64,000 nucleotides of DNA from contig NZ_BMIJ01000001.1 in the NCBI RefSeq assembly GCF_014641945.1, positions 372,001 to 436,000 of the forward strand, read 5' to 3'. Below are positions 37,240 to 45,974 of this stretch, piece after piece; position 1 is the first letter of the stretch, and every line of letters starts with the position of its first letter. The notes under the pieces are model-generated. The model saw nothing but the letters and a program-made list of their open reading frames with translations. It was not told the DNA's origin and ran no database searches. Source of the stretch: Marinobacterium zhoushanense (lineage in GTDB: Bacteria; Pseudomonadota; Gammaproteobacteria; Pseudomonadales; Balneatricaceae). Position numbers and translations under genes: made by a program.

Positions 37240-40200
37240 GGGCCGCCTCCTGAACGCCATCTGTTTTGCTGGTTGCATCGCCAGGCCGGCTGCCATCCCA
37301 GCGCATCACCTCGACCAGGCAGGAGTTCGGTGACATGCTGCTTGTGCCGCGCTGCTGCGAGCGTGACGGCGTCAGGATATTCATGCAGCCGCCCACCTCC
37401 AGCTGCTCGCCATCTAGTTCACGCAGGTCATACTCGGCACTGGCCTCGAACGATTTCACCACGCCGTTGGCCACGCCGGAGGTGACATGGGCCGCGCACA
37501 GAATCGCGCCACGGTCGTTGAACACCTTGACCAGATCACCGTGCGCAATTCCCCGCGCCTCGGCATCCCGGGCATTGAGTCGTACCAGCCAGTAGTAGTG
37601 GCCGCCGATGCAGACACGGTGATCGGTAATATCCTGGGTAAAGCCGTTCTTGCCATCCACATGGGTGTGGAAGCTGTAACGCGAGTGGGTGGCGATCATC
37701 TGCAGTGGATACTTGCCGAACAGCTCCTTGCTGTGCGGGCCCTCCCAGGCCGGGATGTAGCGGTTCAGCACCGGACGCTCCGGGTTGTTCGGGTCCGAGC
37801 GCTTGAGTGTTTCCGGCATGAATTCGAGCTTGCCGCTGGGCGTCTGCAGCCCCTTGCCGAAATCCTCGGCCCATTGTGACGGCAGTGGCATCGCTTCCTG
37901 GATATCCTTCATTCGCCCTTCGGCAAACCAGCGGAAGTTCACCGGCGAGCGCAACGCCGGTTTCTCCGCCGGCACCACGTAGTAGCCCTTTTTGCAGAAC
38001 TCTTTCCAACTGATCCGTTTCGACACGTCGCTGGAGTTGAATACCCGCTTGCACCAGTCAAGCTCCGAGCAGCCCTCGTTAAAGATCGCCCCCAACCCCA
38101 GACGCTGCAGGATCAGGCTGAAGATCTCATAGTCCGATTTCGACTCGCCCCGTGGCTCGATGCATTTGTGCTGCAGCGCAACGATGCGGTGGTTGGTGCC
38201 GTTGAAGCCGTGCGGCAGATAGCCGCCACCGGCTGCCCACTCGCCGATGTCGTAACGCTCGAACGCGGTACAGGCGGGCAGAATGATGTCGGCGAACTGG
38301 GCCTCGCCCTCCATCCAGATCGACTGGTTGACCACGCAGTCGATACTGTCATGCCGGTAGGCTTCTACCATCCGACTGGATTCGGTGAGGGTGCTGAAGT
38401 AGGAACCGCCATACTTGTAGATCATATGGATCGGCGAGTAGCCGGGCATCGGGTACTGGAACGGCGCGAACTGTAGCTCGGTTGCCACGCCATCCCACAG
38501 ATAGCCCTCGGCCTTGCCGTTGATGATCGCCTCGGGCAGCTGCTGCTTCGGAATCATCTGCCGCACCGGGTTCATGGTGATCACATGCGGCATCTTCTGG
38601 TAGTTGTTGACGGCGTTGCCGTTGAACACCAGTTCGCCGGATATGCCGCCATCGGCATAACCGGGGAAATAGAACTCGTGATCCAGTGGCGTGCCCGCCT
38701 GCAGGTTACCCATGTTCACCCCCGGTTTGCCGAGGCCCTGCATCGCCATCATCATCACCATGCAGCGCGCCCACTGGGCACCGGTTGCGCCGCGCCCGGC
38801 ACCGCCAAATCCGCTGCCGTTGGCGCCGGCGGCCAGGTAGGTCTTCTTGCCGCCCCACTGTCGTGCCAGGGCGCGTACCACCCTTGCCGGAACGCCGGTT
38901 TCCGGCTCCTGCCACTCCGGCGTTTTCGGCGTGCCGTCCTCCTTACCGAGCAGGTAATCGCGCCACTCCTCGAAGCCGGTGGTACGTTGCGCCACATACT
39001 CCTGGTCGTAGAGTCCCTCCGTCACCCAGACATACATGATCGCCTGCGCCAGCGCCGGATCGGTGGTGGGCTTGATCGGAATCCAGCGCCCGCCCAGCAG
39101 CTGGGCGGTCGGGTTATAGTGGGGGTCGATATGCACGAACTCGATGCCGAGCTCCTTCGCCCAGAGCCGGCGCTGGGTGCCTTCGAAGCCCATGTAGCCA
39201 CCGTTGGTGGACTCGGCGTCGCAGGACCAGAACACCATCATTTCCGCTTCCTGCAGGCAGTCCTCCACCGTGCCGTAGTTGCCCGCTATACCGACCCGCT
39301 GACTGTGACCCCAGTGGTGCTGGGCGCCCCAGTACCAGCCCTCCCAGCTATCCGGATTCAGCGACAGGCGGGTAAAGCCGATCAGGTTGCCAAAGCGCAG
39401 CAGCGAGGAGAGGTAGTAGCCCACATTGCCCCACTGATGGTGGGAGCCATGGGCGATGGTCATCGAGCCGGGACCGTATTTCTGCTTCTGACGCTTGATC
39501 TCGCTGGAGACGATATCCAGCGCCTCGTCCCAGCTGATCCTCTCGTAACCACTGATGCCACGGTTTTGCGGATTGCGCTCGCCATTCGGGTCGAAGTCGA
39601 CGCGCTTCATCGGATACAGCACGCGCTTGTCGGAGTAAACCACCGACTTCATCGACATGGCGTGGGGTGCCACCGTGGCCTTGCGCTTGGGGGTAAAGCG
39701 CTTGCCGCGTGCGTCGATGCTCCAGCTGTCGGCATCCTTGGCATCAAATTCGATCGGAGTGACCCGCAGAATCTTGTCATCCTTCACATGGACGAACAGC
39801 GGGCCACCGTTGGTCAGCGTGGTAAAGCGGCGCGAGCCGTCGGGCATGAGCGTGCCCTTTTCGATCAGACACTGCTGCGAGGCATTGAGCAGTTGGCCGA
39901 ACCAGACGCACAGCGGGTCGGGGCCGATGAACATCACCTTGAAGTTCTTCGCGGCATGGACCACCTCGCCCATATCCGGATTAGCGTTCATCAGCTCAAG
40001 CGCGGTTTCCACATCCTTGAACAGCAGGGAAACGTCCGGCTTGCCTGGCGCCTTGGACGACGCGGTGATCTTGCCGTCCCGGATCGCGTAAAAGCGGCTG
40101 ATGCTGCCATCTTTCAAACCGATCTGGGCGATACAGTTATGCCGGGACAGGAATGTGCGGAACTCTTCGCTCTTCTTGGCGGAGCGGTTCACCACCGGAC

Positions 40201-40240
40201 CAAGCGCGAACAGTATTGTTTTTAGAACCAACTCTTTCAT
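37232..40240 (-). CDS. Molybdopterin catalytic subunit, transhydroxylase/resorcinol-hydroxylase type, with N-terminal SCP2-like domain
   Basis: The 1002-residue protein begins with about 125 residues resembling an SCP2 sterol-carrier fold (FYAIRDGKITASSKAPGKPD, LLFKDVETALELM). It continues as a DMSO-reductase-family enzyme without an N-terminal FeS motif. The closest recognised family is pyrogallol-phloroglucinol transhydroxylase and the related anaerobic resorcinol / 3,5-dihydroxybenzoate hydroxylases. Stretches such as GSHHQWGNVGYY, NPDSWEGWYWG (Mo-ligand Ser preceded by Asp) and EFYFPGYADGGISG keep the active-site His, Asp, Ser and Tyr known from the Pelobacter enzyme. It should hydroxylate a polyhydroxylated ring without O2. 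The ATG at 40240 is preferred over one at 40273. Confidence 0.87.
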   Translation of the reverse strand: MKELVLKTILFALGPVVNRSAKKSEEFRTFLSRHNCIAQIGLKDGSISRFYAIRDGKITASSKAPGKPDVSLLFKDVETALELMNANPDMGEVVHAAKNFKVMFIGPDPLCVWFGQLLNASQQCLIEKGTLMPDGSRRFTTLTNGGPLFVHVKDDKILRVTPIEFDAKDADSWSIDARGKRFTPKRKATVAPHAMSMKSVVYSDKRVLYPMKRVDFDPNGERNPQNRGISGYERISWDEALDIVSSEIKRQKQKYGPGSMTIAHGSHHQWGNVGYYLSSLLRFGNLIGFTRLSLNPDSWEGWYWGAQHHWGHSQRVGIAGNYGTVEDCLQEAEMMVFWSCDAESTNGGYMGFEGTQRRLWAKELGIEFVHIDPHYNPTAQLLGGRWIPIKPTTDPALAQAIMYVWVTEGLYDQEYVAQRTTGFEEWRDYLLGKEDGTPKTPEWQEPETGVPARVVRALARQWGGKKTYLAAGANGSGFGGAGRGATGAQWARCMVMMMAMQGLGKPGVNMGNLQAGTPLDHEFYFPGYADGGISGELVFNGNAVNNYQKMPHVITMNPVRQMIPKQQLPEAIINGKAEGYLWDGVATELQFAPFQYPMPGYSPIHMIYKYGGSYFSTLTESSRMVEAYRHDSIDCVVNQSIWMEGEAQFADIILPACTAFERYDIGEWAAGGGYLPHGFNGTNHRIVALQHKCIEPRGESKSDYEIFSLILQRLGLGAIFNEGCSELDWCKRVFNSSDVSKRISWKEFCKKGYYVVPAEKPALRSPVNFRWFAEGRMKDIQEAMPLPSQWAEDFGKGLQTPSGKLEFMPETLKRSDPNNPERPVLNRYIPAWEGPHSKELFGKYPLQMIATHSRYSFHTHVDGKNGFTQDITDHRVCIGGHYYWLVRLNARDAEARGIAHGDLVKVFNDRGAILCAAHVTSGVANGVVKSFEASAEYDLRELDGEQLEVGGCMNILTPSRSQQRGTSSMSPNSCLVEVMRWDGSRPGDATSKTDGVQEAAHG

Positions 40241-40300
40241 CGAACACCTGCTCCTGCGCCGCGAACAGCTCACGGTCAGGCCATGTTTTTATTTTTTTGC

Positions 40301-40343
40301 ACAGACGCACCCTGGTGAGGGGCTTTCCTTAGGGTGCGTCTGT
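40301..40343. other. Perfect 13-bp inverted repeat between FAH and molybdoenzyme genes
   Basis: ACAGACGCACCCT and AGGGTGCGTCTGT are separated by 17 bases. It lies in the 121-base gap inside the leftward operon. On the minus strand the stem is followed by an A-rich rather than U-rich run, so it is not a standard terminator. It could be a partial attenuator, processing site or dyad operator. Confidence 0.6.
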
Positions 40344-40361
40344 TTGGGAACAAGCCCCGGA

Positions 40362-41219
40362 TCACTCGTCGACGATGGTGTTCTCGATGTGACCCAGCTT
40401 GTCGATCTCCACCCGTACCACATCGCCCGGCTGCAGGAATTTGTCCAGCGCAATACCGACGTTGGCACAGGTACCGGTAGCGATCAGATCGCCCGGCTCC
40501 AGCGTCATCACCTGTGACAGGTGGCTGATCTGCTGCCAGATGTTGTAGATCATGCCACCGGTCGAGGATTTCTGGCGCGGCTCGCCATTGACGGAGAGTC
40601 GCATCTCCAGATCATGCGGATCCTCAATCTCATCGTCCGTGACGATCCAGGGTCCGATCGGGCCGTGGGTATCGAACGATTTGCCCAGCGTAAAGGTGGG
40701 GCTGGCCGCCTGCCAGTCGCGTGCCGTCATGTCGTTGGAGACGAAGTACCCTGCCACCACACTGCGCGCATCCGCTTCACTGACATAGCGACAACGCTTG
40801 CCAATGACGACACCCATCTCGGCCTCATAATCGAGGCGATCCGACACCTTTGGCTTGACCACCGGATGATACGGGCCGGTGATGCAGGACACCTGCTTGT
40901 TGAACCAGAGCTGAGTGGTCGGGATGGGGATACCGGCCGCCCGCGCCTCCTCCGCATGGTCATGATAGTTCATACCGATCGCCATATATTTCTGCGGATC
41001 GTTTATCGGCGCTTCCAGCCGCACCTCATCCAACGCCAGACCCTTGCGGGCACCCGGCAGCTCGCGAGCGATCTCGTCGAGCATGCCCCGGCCGGCAGCG
41101 AAGATTTCGCGGATATTCGCCGGCACATGAGGTAACGCTGCAGGAATATCGTAGATACGACCGTCGGCAACGAGACCAACGGAGGTACGGTTGTTGTAGG
41201 TATAACGTGCTAATTTCAT
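40362..41219 (-). CDS. Fumarylacetoacetate hydrolase-family protein
   Basis: The 285-residue enzyme has the FAH fold motifs MGVVIGKRCRYVSEADA, YFVSNDMTARDWQ and LGKSFDTHGPIGPWIV, with metal-binding acidic residues in DYEAEMGVV. It ends with the usual LEPGDLIATGTCANVG and QPGDVVRVEIDKLG. Members act as hydrolases, isomerases or decarboxylases on ring-cleavage products. Encoded 43 bases after the extradiol dioxygenase, it probably acts on that enzyme's product, possibly yielding acetoacetate or pyruvate. Confidence 0.85.
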   Translation of the reverse strand: MKLARYTYNNRTSVGLVADGRIYDIPAALPHVPANIREIFAAGRGMLDEIARELPGARKGLALDEVRLEAPINDPQKYMAIGMNYHDHAEEARAAGIPIPTTQLWFNKQVSCITGPYHPVVKPKVSDRLDYEAEMGVVIGKRCRYVSEADARSVVAGYFVSNDMTARDWQAASPTFTLGKSFDTHGPIGPWIVTDDEIEDPHDLEMRLSVNGEPRQKSSTGGMIYNIWQQISHLSQVMTLEPGDLIATGTCANVGIALDKFLQPGDVVRVEIDKLGHIENTIVDE

Positions 41220-41261
41220 GAACTCTCTCTCTTTTCAGGCCCGTCCTGACTGGCGCTTCAG

Positions 41262-42197
41262 TTACTTAAAAAATTCTGGCTTCAGCTCCGGAGCCCACTG
41301 ACACAGCTCACCACCACTCAGCGCCGCAGAGTTGACCGGGGTGTGCCGATTCACCAAATCGCCATCGGTCCAGTGCTCGACCTTGTGACCGAAGGGATCG
41401 CGCCAGTAATCGAACAACTGACTGCCCTGCACGTGGCGACCCACACCCCAAGAGTGTTCATGCGCGTTCTTGGCCAGGTGCTCGTTGCCCCGCATCAGAT
41501 CGTCCAGATCGATCACCTCGAACGCGGTGTGATCGAAACGTGCCACGCCATCCTGGGCACCGATCAGCGCCAGCGTGTGGTGATCGGTGAACTGATCGCC
41601 CAGGTCGCAGTGCATGAATGCCGCGACAACATTTTCCGGCGCGCCGGCATAGTAGGTATCGGAGGGCGCGAAACCGAAGATCTCGCGGTAGAACGCAAAA
41701 CTGCGGCTGAAATCGGCCACCAGCAACGCAATATGGCCGCAACGCATGACATGGGAAGGCCCCGGCGGAATACGTACCACCTCACCGAAACGCTGGCGCC
41801 CCGAAGCCGGATTCATCAACACCGGCTCACGCACCGACACCCGCTCCACGGGTTCGAAGCCGTAGATCACATCAATCTGGTTACCGTCTGGATCCTGCAC
41901 GCGCACCCGCTTGCCGCCGCCCGGCTCCGTCACACGCTCCACTTCGCTGCCGAGGTGCGCCGCCAGTTTCGCCAGATCCGCCTCGCTCTGTGCCAGTAGC
42001 CCGAAGCCGAGCGTCTTGCGCTCGCCTCTTTCCGTCACATGGACGAAGGGCTGCTCACCGCAACCGCGCATATACAGGGCGTCGTCGCTGCGATGGGCGA
42101 CACTCATGCCGAAATCCTTAAGAAAGCTTTCCATCGCATCCAGATCGGGCGCCTGGTACCGCACATAGGCGATATCTTTAACGTTAATTACCGACAT
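41262..42197 (-). CDS. Extradiol (VOC) ring-cleavage dioxygenase
   Basis: From the ATG at 42197 the product is 311 residues with two vicinal-oxygen-chelate modules (about 1-110 and 140-275). The C-terminal module keeps the Fe(II) ligands: His in MRCGHIALLVADF, His in RFDHTAFEVIDL and Glu in GHKVEHWTDGD. This is the type I catechol 2,3-dioxygenase pattern. It should cleave a dihydroxylated or trihydroxylated ring next to the hydroxyls using O2. It leads the operon that includes the molybdenum hydroxylase and lies behind TTTATCGATAAA operators. The frame extends to 42278, but the homology starts at the chosen Met. Confidence 0.85.
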   Translation of the reverse strand: MSVINVKDIAYVRYQAPDLDAMESFLKDFGMSVAHRSDDALYMRGCGEQPFVHVTERGERKTLGFGLLAQSEADLAKLAAHLGSEVERVTEPGGGKRVRVQDPDGNQIDVIYGFEPVERVSVREPVLMNPASGRQRFGEVVRIPPGPSHVMRCGHIALLVADFSRSFAFYREIFGFAPSDTYYAGAPENVVAAFMHCDLGDQFTDHHTLALIGAQDGVARFDHTAFEVIDLDDLMRGNEHLAKNAHEHSWGVGRHVQGSQLFDYWRDPFGHKVEHWTDGDLVNRHTPVNSAALSGGELCQWAPELKPEFFK

Positions 42198-42545
42198 CTT
42201 CTTTTTATCCTCTGTTTGGGCGTCGCTAATGGGTCGCTTGGCAGTCATTCCCAGCCAGTTCGACTTGGATAATGGCAATTTTTATCGATAAAATCAACTT
42301 TAAGCAAATTAAATCGAGTTTAATACCATGATCTCAGCCATGGCAGCGTGTTTCGACAGCTCAACCACTGCACGTGAAACAGGCTTGGATGCTGAAAAAG
42401 GCCGTCAGACGACAAGGGGCAGAGATGATCACTTGACTTTGAACTTTTATCGATTTCAAATGTTTTAAAGCCAATTAATCGATAAATATAACAATATGAC
42501 TCGAATCAGATCTCAGCACCCGACTCCCGCACAAGGAGAGTGTCC
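42198..42545. promoter_or_regulatory. Divergent promoter region, extradiol operon / thiolase operon, three TTTATCGATAAA-type sites
   Basis: A perfect TTTATCGATAAA lies at 42281-42292 near the leftward start. TTTATCGATTTC (9/12) at 42446-42457 and TTAATCGATAAA (11/12) at 42475-42486 lie near the rightward start, the latter two 29 bases apart. No gene is present. The ribosome site AAGGAGAG at 42533-42540 marks the thiolase start. Confidence 0.62.
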
Positions 42546-43727
42546 ATGAACGAAGCTGTCATCCTTGCCTACTCACGGACCGCCTTGACCAAGGCGTTTC
42601 GCGGCGGGTTCAACGCCACGCACGGCGCCACACTGGCAGCGGCACCGATACAGGCAGTTATAGCAGCCGCGGGAATACCGGCAGACAGGATCGAAGACAT
42701 CATCCTCGGCTGTGGCTTCCCTGAAGGCACCACCGGCTTCAACATCGCCCGCCAGGCAGCACATCTGAGCGGTTGTCCGGACAGCGTCAGCGGTATGACC
42801 ATCAACCGCTTCTGCAGCAGCGGCCTGCAGGCGATCGCACTGGCGGCACAGCGTGTTGCCACCGGTGAAGGCGAGAGTTATGTCGCCGGTGGCGTCGAGT
42901 CGATCAGCGCTGTAGCCCCGCATATGAACCGTCATATGCTGGAAGATCCAGTGCTCAAGGAGGCGCGCCCTAGTGTCTACTGGGAGATGATTCGAACGGC
43001 GGAAGAGCTCGCCAGGCGCTTGGACATCAGCCGTGAACGACAGGATGAGTATGCGCTTCGCAGCCAGCAGCTGGCGGCGGCAGCCTCGCGCAACGGACTA
43101 TTCGACGAAGAGATCGTACCGCTCAACACCCGGATGGATATCTTCGACCCGAAGACCCGCGAACGGATTGAAACTCGTGACGTGCTCGTAGACCGGGATG
43201 AGGGGATCCGCCCCAACACCACAACCGAGGGGCTGGCGAATCTGCTGCCGGTCATCGACGGCGGCGTCGTCACGGCAGGAAATGCCAGTCAGCTCTCCGA
43301 CGGCGCCGTCGCTACGGTCGTCACCAGCGCCCCATATGCCGAGTATCTGGGGGTGAGGCCTCTAGGTCGCTTCGTCGGCTTTGCCGTCGCCGGCTGCGAA
43401 CCCGATACCATGGGTGCAGGCCCGATCTATGCGATACCCAAGCTGCTGGCCAGGCACGGTCTGAGCATCAACGATATCGACCTCTGGGAACTCAACGAAG
43501 CGTTCGCCGTACAGACCCTCCACTGTGCCGACATACTCCGCATCCCCTTGGATCGTCTCAACGTCAACGGCGGCGCCATTGCCCTGGGTCACCCCTATGG
43601 CGTCTCCGGCGCCCGTCTGGTCGGTTCGGGCCTGCTGGAGCTGCGGCGGCGTGGCGGAAAATACCTGGTAGTCACCATGTGTATCGGTGGCGGCATGGGT
43701 GCAGCCGGTTTGTTTGAGGCGGTGTGA
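42546..43727 (+). CDS. Thiolase (acetyl-CoA C-acetyltransferase type)
   Basis: The 393-residue enzyme has the nucleophilic Cys in [15 protein letters not shown], the [17 protein letters not shown]is motif and the C-terminal catalytic Cys in [14 protein letters not shown]. With acetoacetyl-CoA synthetase encoded seven bases downstream, it should split acetoacetyl-CoA into two acetyl-CoA, finishing an aromatic path that ends in acetoacetate. The ATG at 42546 follows AAGGAGAG. Confidence 0.88.
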   Translation: MNEAVILAYSRTALTKAFRGGFNATHGATLAAAPIQAVIAAAGIPADRIEDIILGCGFPEGTTGFNIARQAAHLSGCPDSVSGMTINRFCSSGLQAIALAAQRVATGEGESYVAGGVESISAVAPHMNRHMLEDPVLKEARPSVYWEMIRTAEELARRLDISRERQDEYALRSQQLAAAASRNGLFDEEIVPLNTRMDIFDPKTRERIETRDVLVDRDEGIRPNTTTEGLANLLPVIDGGVVTAGNASQLSDGAVATVVTSAPYAEYLGVRPLGRFVGFAVAGCEPDTMGAGPIYAIPKLLARHGLSINDIDLWELNEAFAVQTLHCADILRIPLDRLNVNGGAIALGHPYGVSGARLVGSGLLELRRRGGKYLVVTMCIGGGMGAAGLFEAV

Positions 43728-43734
43728 GGCGACT

Positions 43735-45786
43735 ATGAATATGCAGAACAGGGATAAACAGACCGGGGATCAGCAGATAAGCGAATTCAGCGATCAGCCG
43801 ATCTGGACCCCCGCCCCCGAGCGGATCCAGGCATCGAGGCTGACCGCTCTGCAGCGCTGGCTGGCCGACAACCGAGGGCTCGAGTTTGACAACTACGATG
43901 CGCTGTGGCGCTGGTCGATAGAGGATGCCGAAGGCTTCTGGGCGGCGCTATGGGAGTACTACGATATCCAGGCGACCACTCCGTACGCGCGCGTGCTAGC
44001 GGACGACCATATGCCGGGGGCGCGCTGGTTCGAAGGTGCGGAGTTGAACTTCGTCGAACAGGTTTTCCGTCATCGCGACCTCGCCACCCCCGCCATCGTC
44101 TATGACAGCGAGGTGTGCGGCAAGGGTGAGATCAGCTGGGCGGAGCTGGAACGACAAGTTGCCGCATTCGCCGCCACCCTGCGCATGCTGGGCGTCGGCA
44201 AAGGAGACCGGGTATGCGCCTACCTGCCCAACGTGCCGCATACCGTGGTGGGGTTTCTCGCTACGGCGAGCCTCGGCGCTATCTGGTCGATCGCCGCCCC
44301 GGAGATGGGCGTATCCAATATCGTCAACCGCTTCAGCCAGATCCAGCCCAAGATCCTGATCACCTGCGACGGCTACCGCAACCGTGGCAAGACGTTCGAC
44401 AAACGTCAGGAGAGCATGCAGCTGATCGATGCCCTACCCAGCGTCGAGACGGTGGTCTGGACACCCCTGCTAGCGCCGGACGCTCAGGCTCCCGCAGGCT
44501 GCAATGCGCTGACCTGGACAAGCGCCATAACCGGTGACGCAACACTCGAACCGACACCGCTGCCGTTCGATCAACCGCTGTGGATACTTTATTCGTCGGG
44601 CACTACCGGCCTACCGAAGGCGATCGTACAGGGCCATGGCGGCATACTGCTGAATATGCTGCTGTCGCTGGATATCCACTGCGACCTCAACCCCGGCGAG
44701 CGCTACTTCTGGATCTCCAGCACCGGCTGGATGGTGTGGAACCTGCAGATCAGCGGCCTGCTGACCGGCTCCACCATATGCCTGTACGACGGCAATGTGG
44801 CCGGCCCCGGCCCCGAGGCTGACTGGTATCATCTGTGGCGCTTTGTGGCCGAGAATCGGATCAGCTTCTTTGGCGGTGGCGCCGCGTTTTTCGCCACTTG
44901 CCTCAAGCATCGGCTCGATCCGGCGCGACACTTCGATCTCAGCGCCCTGAAGTCGCTGGGTGCTACAGGCTCGCCGTTGGCACCCGATGCCTACCGGTGG
45001 ATCTACAACCAGGTTAATCCGGATATCTGGCTATGCAGTGCGTCCGGTGGCACCGATATCGCCGGCACCTTCCTGAACGGTACCCCCGCCCTGCCGGTGT
45101 ACGTCGGTGAGATGCAGTGCCGAACGCTGGGCGCATCGGTTTACGCCTTCGATGACGATGGGCAACCGGTATACGACAGCGTGGGCGAACTGGTTTGCAC
45201 CCGCCCCCTGCCCTCGATGCCGCTCTATTTCTGGGGTGACGAGGGTAATCAGCGCTATATGGAAAGCTACTTCGACACCTTCACCAGTCGCGACGGCAAC
45301 AAGCTCTGGCGCCACGGCGACTGGCTGAAACTGATACCGCGCCGGGAGTCGACCACCGCCATCATCTACGGCCGTTCCGACTCCACGATCAACCGCCAGG
45401 GTATCCGCATGGGCACAGCGGAGATCTATGCTGCCGTCGAAGCGGTCCCCGAAGTCGTCGACAGTCTGGTGGTGGATCTCGAGTATCTGGGTCGTGAGCC
45501 TCACCTGGCACTGTTTGTCTGCCTGCAGCAGGGGCTGACGTTGGATAGTGCGCTGATCGAGCGCATAAAAGATGCGATTCGTCAGAACGCCTCGGCCCGC
45601 ATGGTGCCCGATGCACTGCTTCAAGTGCCAGAGGTTCCCCGCAATCTGACCGGCAAGAAGCTTGAGGTACCGATCAAGAAGCTATTGCTCGGCCACCCGG
45701 TGGAAAAGGTCGTAAGTCGCGACACCCTGGCAAATCCGCACGCCATCGATTGGTTTATCGATTTTGCTACTTCAAGAACCGGCTAA
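43735..45786 (+). CDS. Acetoacetate-CoA ligase (acetoacetyl-CoA synthetase)
   Basis: The 683-residue AMP-forming ligase has the acetoacetyl-CoA synthetase N terminus (NYDALWRWSIEDAEGFW), the P-loop-like WILYSSGTTGLPKAIVQGHGG and GATGSPLAPDAYRW. It also carries SASGGTDIAGTF and the C-terminal catalytic Lys region NLTGKKLEVPIKKLL. It activates acetoacetate to acetoacetyl-CoA for the thiolase just upstream. The ATG at 43735 has GAGG six bases before it. A terminator follows at 45866. Confidence 0.88.
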   Translation: MNMQNRDKQTGDQQISEFSDQPIWTPAPERIQASRLTALQRWLADNRGLEFDNYDALWRWSIEDAEGFWAALWEYYDIQATTPYARVLADDHMPGARWFEGAELNFVEQVFRHRDLATPAIVYDSEVCGKGEISWAELERQVAAFAATLRMLGVGKGDRVCAYLPNVPHTVVGFLATASLGAIWSIAAPEMGVSNIVNRFSQIQPKILITCDGYRNRGKTFDKRQESMQLIDALPSVETVVWTPLLAPDAQAPAGCNALTWTSAITGDATLEPTPLPFDQPLWILYSSGTTGLPKAIVQGHGGILLNMLLSLDIHCDLNPGERYFWISSTGWMVWNLQISGLLTGSTICLYDGNVAGPGPEADWYHLWRFVAENRISFFGGGAAFFATCLKHRLDPARHFDLSALKSLGATGSPLAPDAYRWIYNQVNPDIWLCSASGGTDIAGTFLNGTPALPVYVGEMQCRTLGASVYAFDDDGQPVYDSVGELVCTRPLPSMPLYFWGDEGNQRYMESYFDTFTSRDGNKLWRHGDWLKLIPRRESTTAIIYGRSDSTINRQGIRMGTAEIYAAVEAVPEVVDSLVVDLEYLGREPHLALFVCLQQGLTLDSALIERIKDAIRQNASARMVPDALLQVPEVPRNLTGKKLEVPIKKLLLGHPVEKVVSRDTLANPHAIDWFIDFATSRTG

Positions 45787-45865
45787 CCCCTTCAGGTTTC
45801 AGCCCTCGGCCTCAGCTTGTCCAATACCGGCTACTGAGGTTTTTTAATGCAGCCTCGTGCGTTGT

Positions 45866-45900
45866 CCGGCAGCTTACCGAAAGGTACTGCCGGTTTTTTT
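45866..45900 (+). terminator. Rho-independent terminator after acetoacetyl-CoA synthetase gene
   Basis: CCGGCAG-c-TTACC, a GAAA loop and GGTA-CTGCCGG are followed by seven T residues, 80 bases past the stop. Confidence 0.85.
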
Positions 45901-45942
45901 GCTTTTTACTTGATTAATGATTTTAATAACCATATCTATTGG

Positions 45943-45954
45943 AATATCGATAAA
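45943..45954. promoter_or_regulatory. TTTATCGATAAA-type operator before second gntR gene
   Basis: AATATCGATAAA matches the block-4 palindrome at 10 of 12 positions and ends 21 bases before the gntR start, where it would allow autoregulation. Confidence 0.55.
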
Positions 45955-45974
45955 TTTGTTCATACGGGCGATAA

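Noticed and set aside
38585..40225. A 546-codon open frame on the plus strand opposite the molybdopterin subunit
   Set aside because: It is antisense to a clear enzyme gene; its composition is typical of a shadow frame and no motif is visible.
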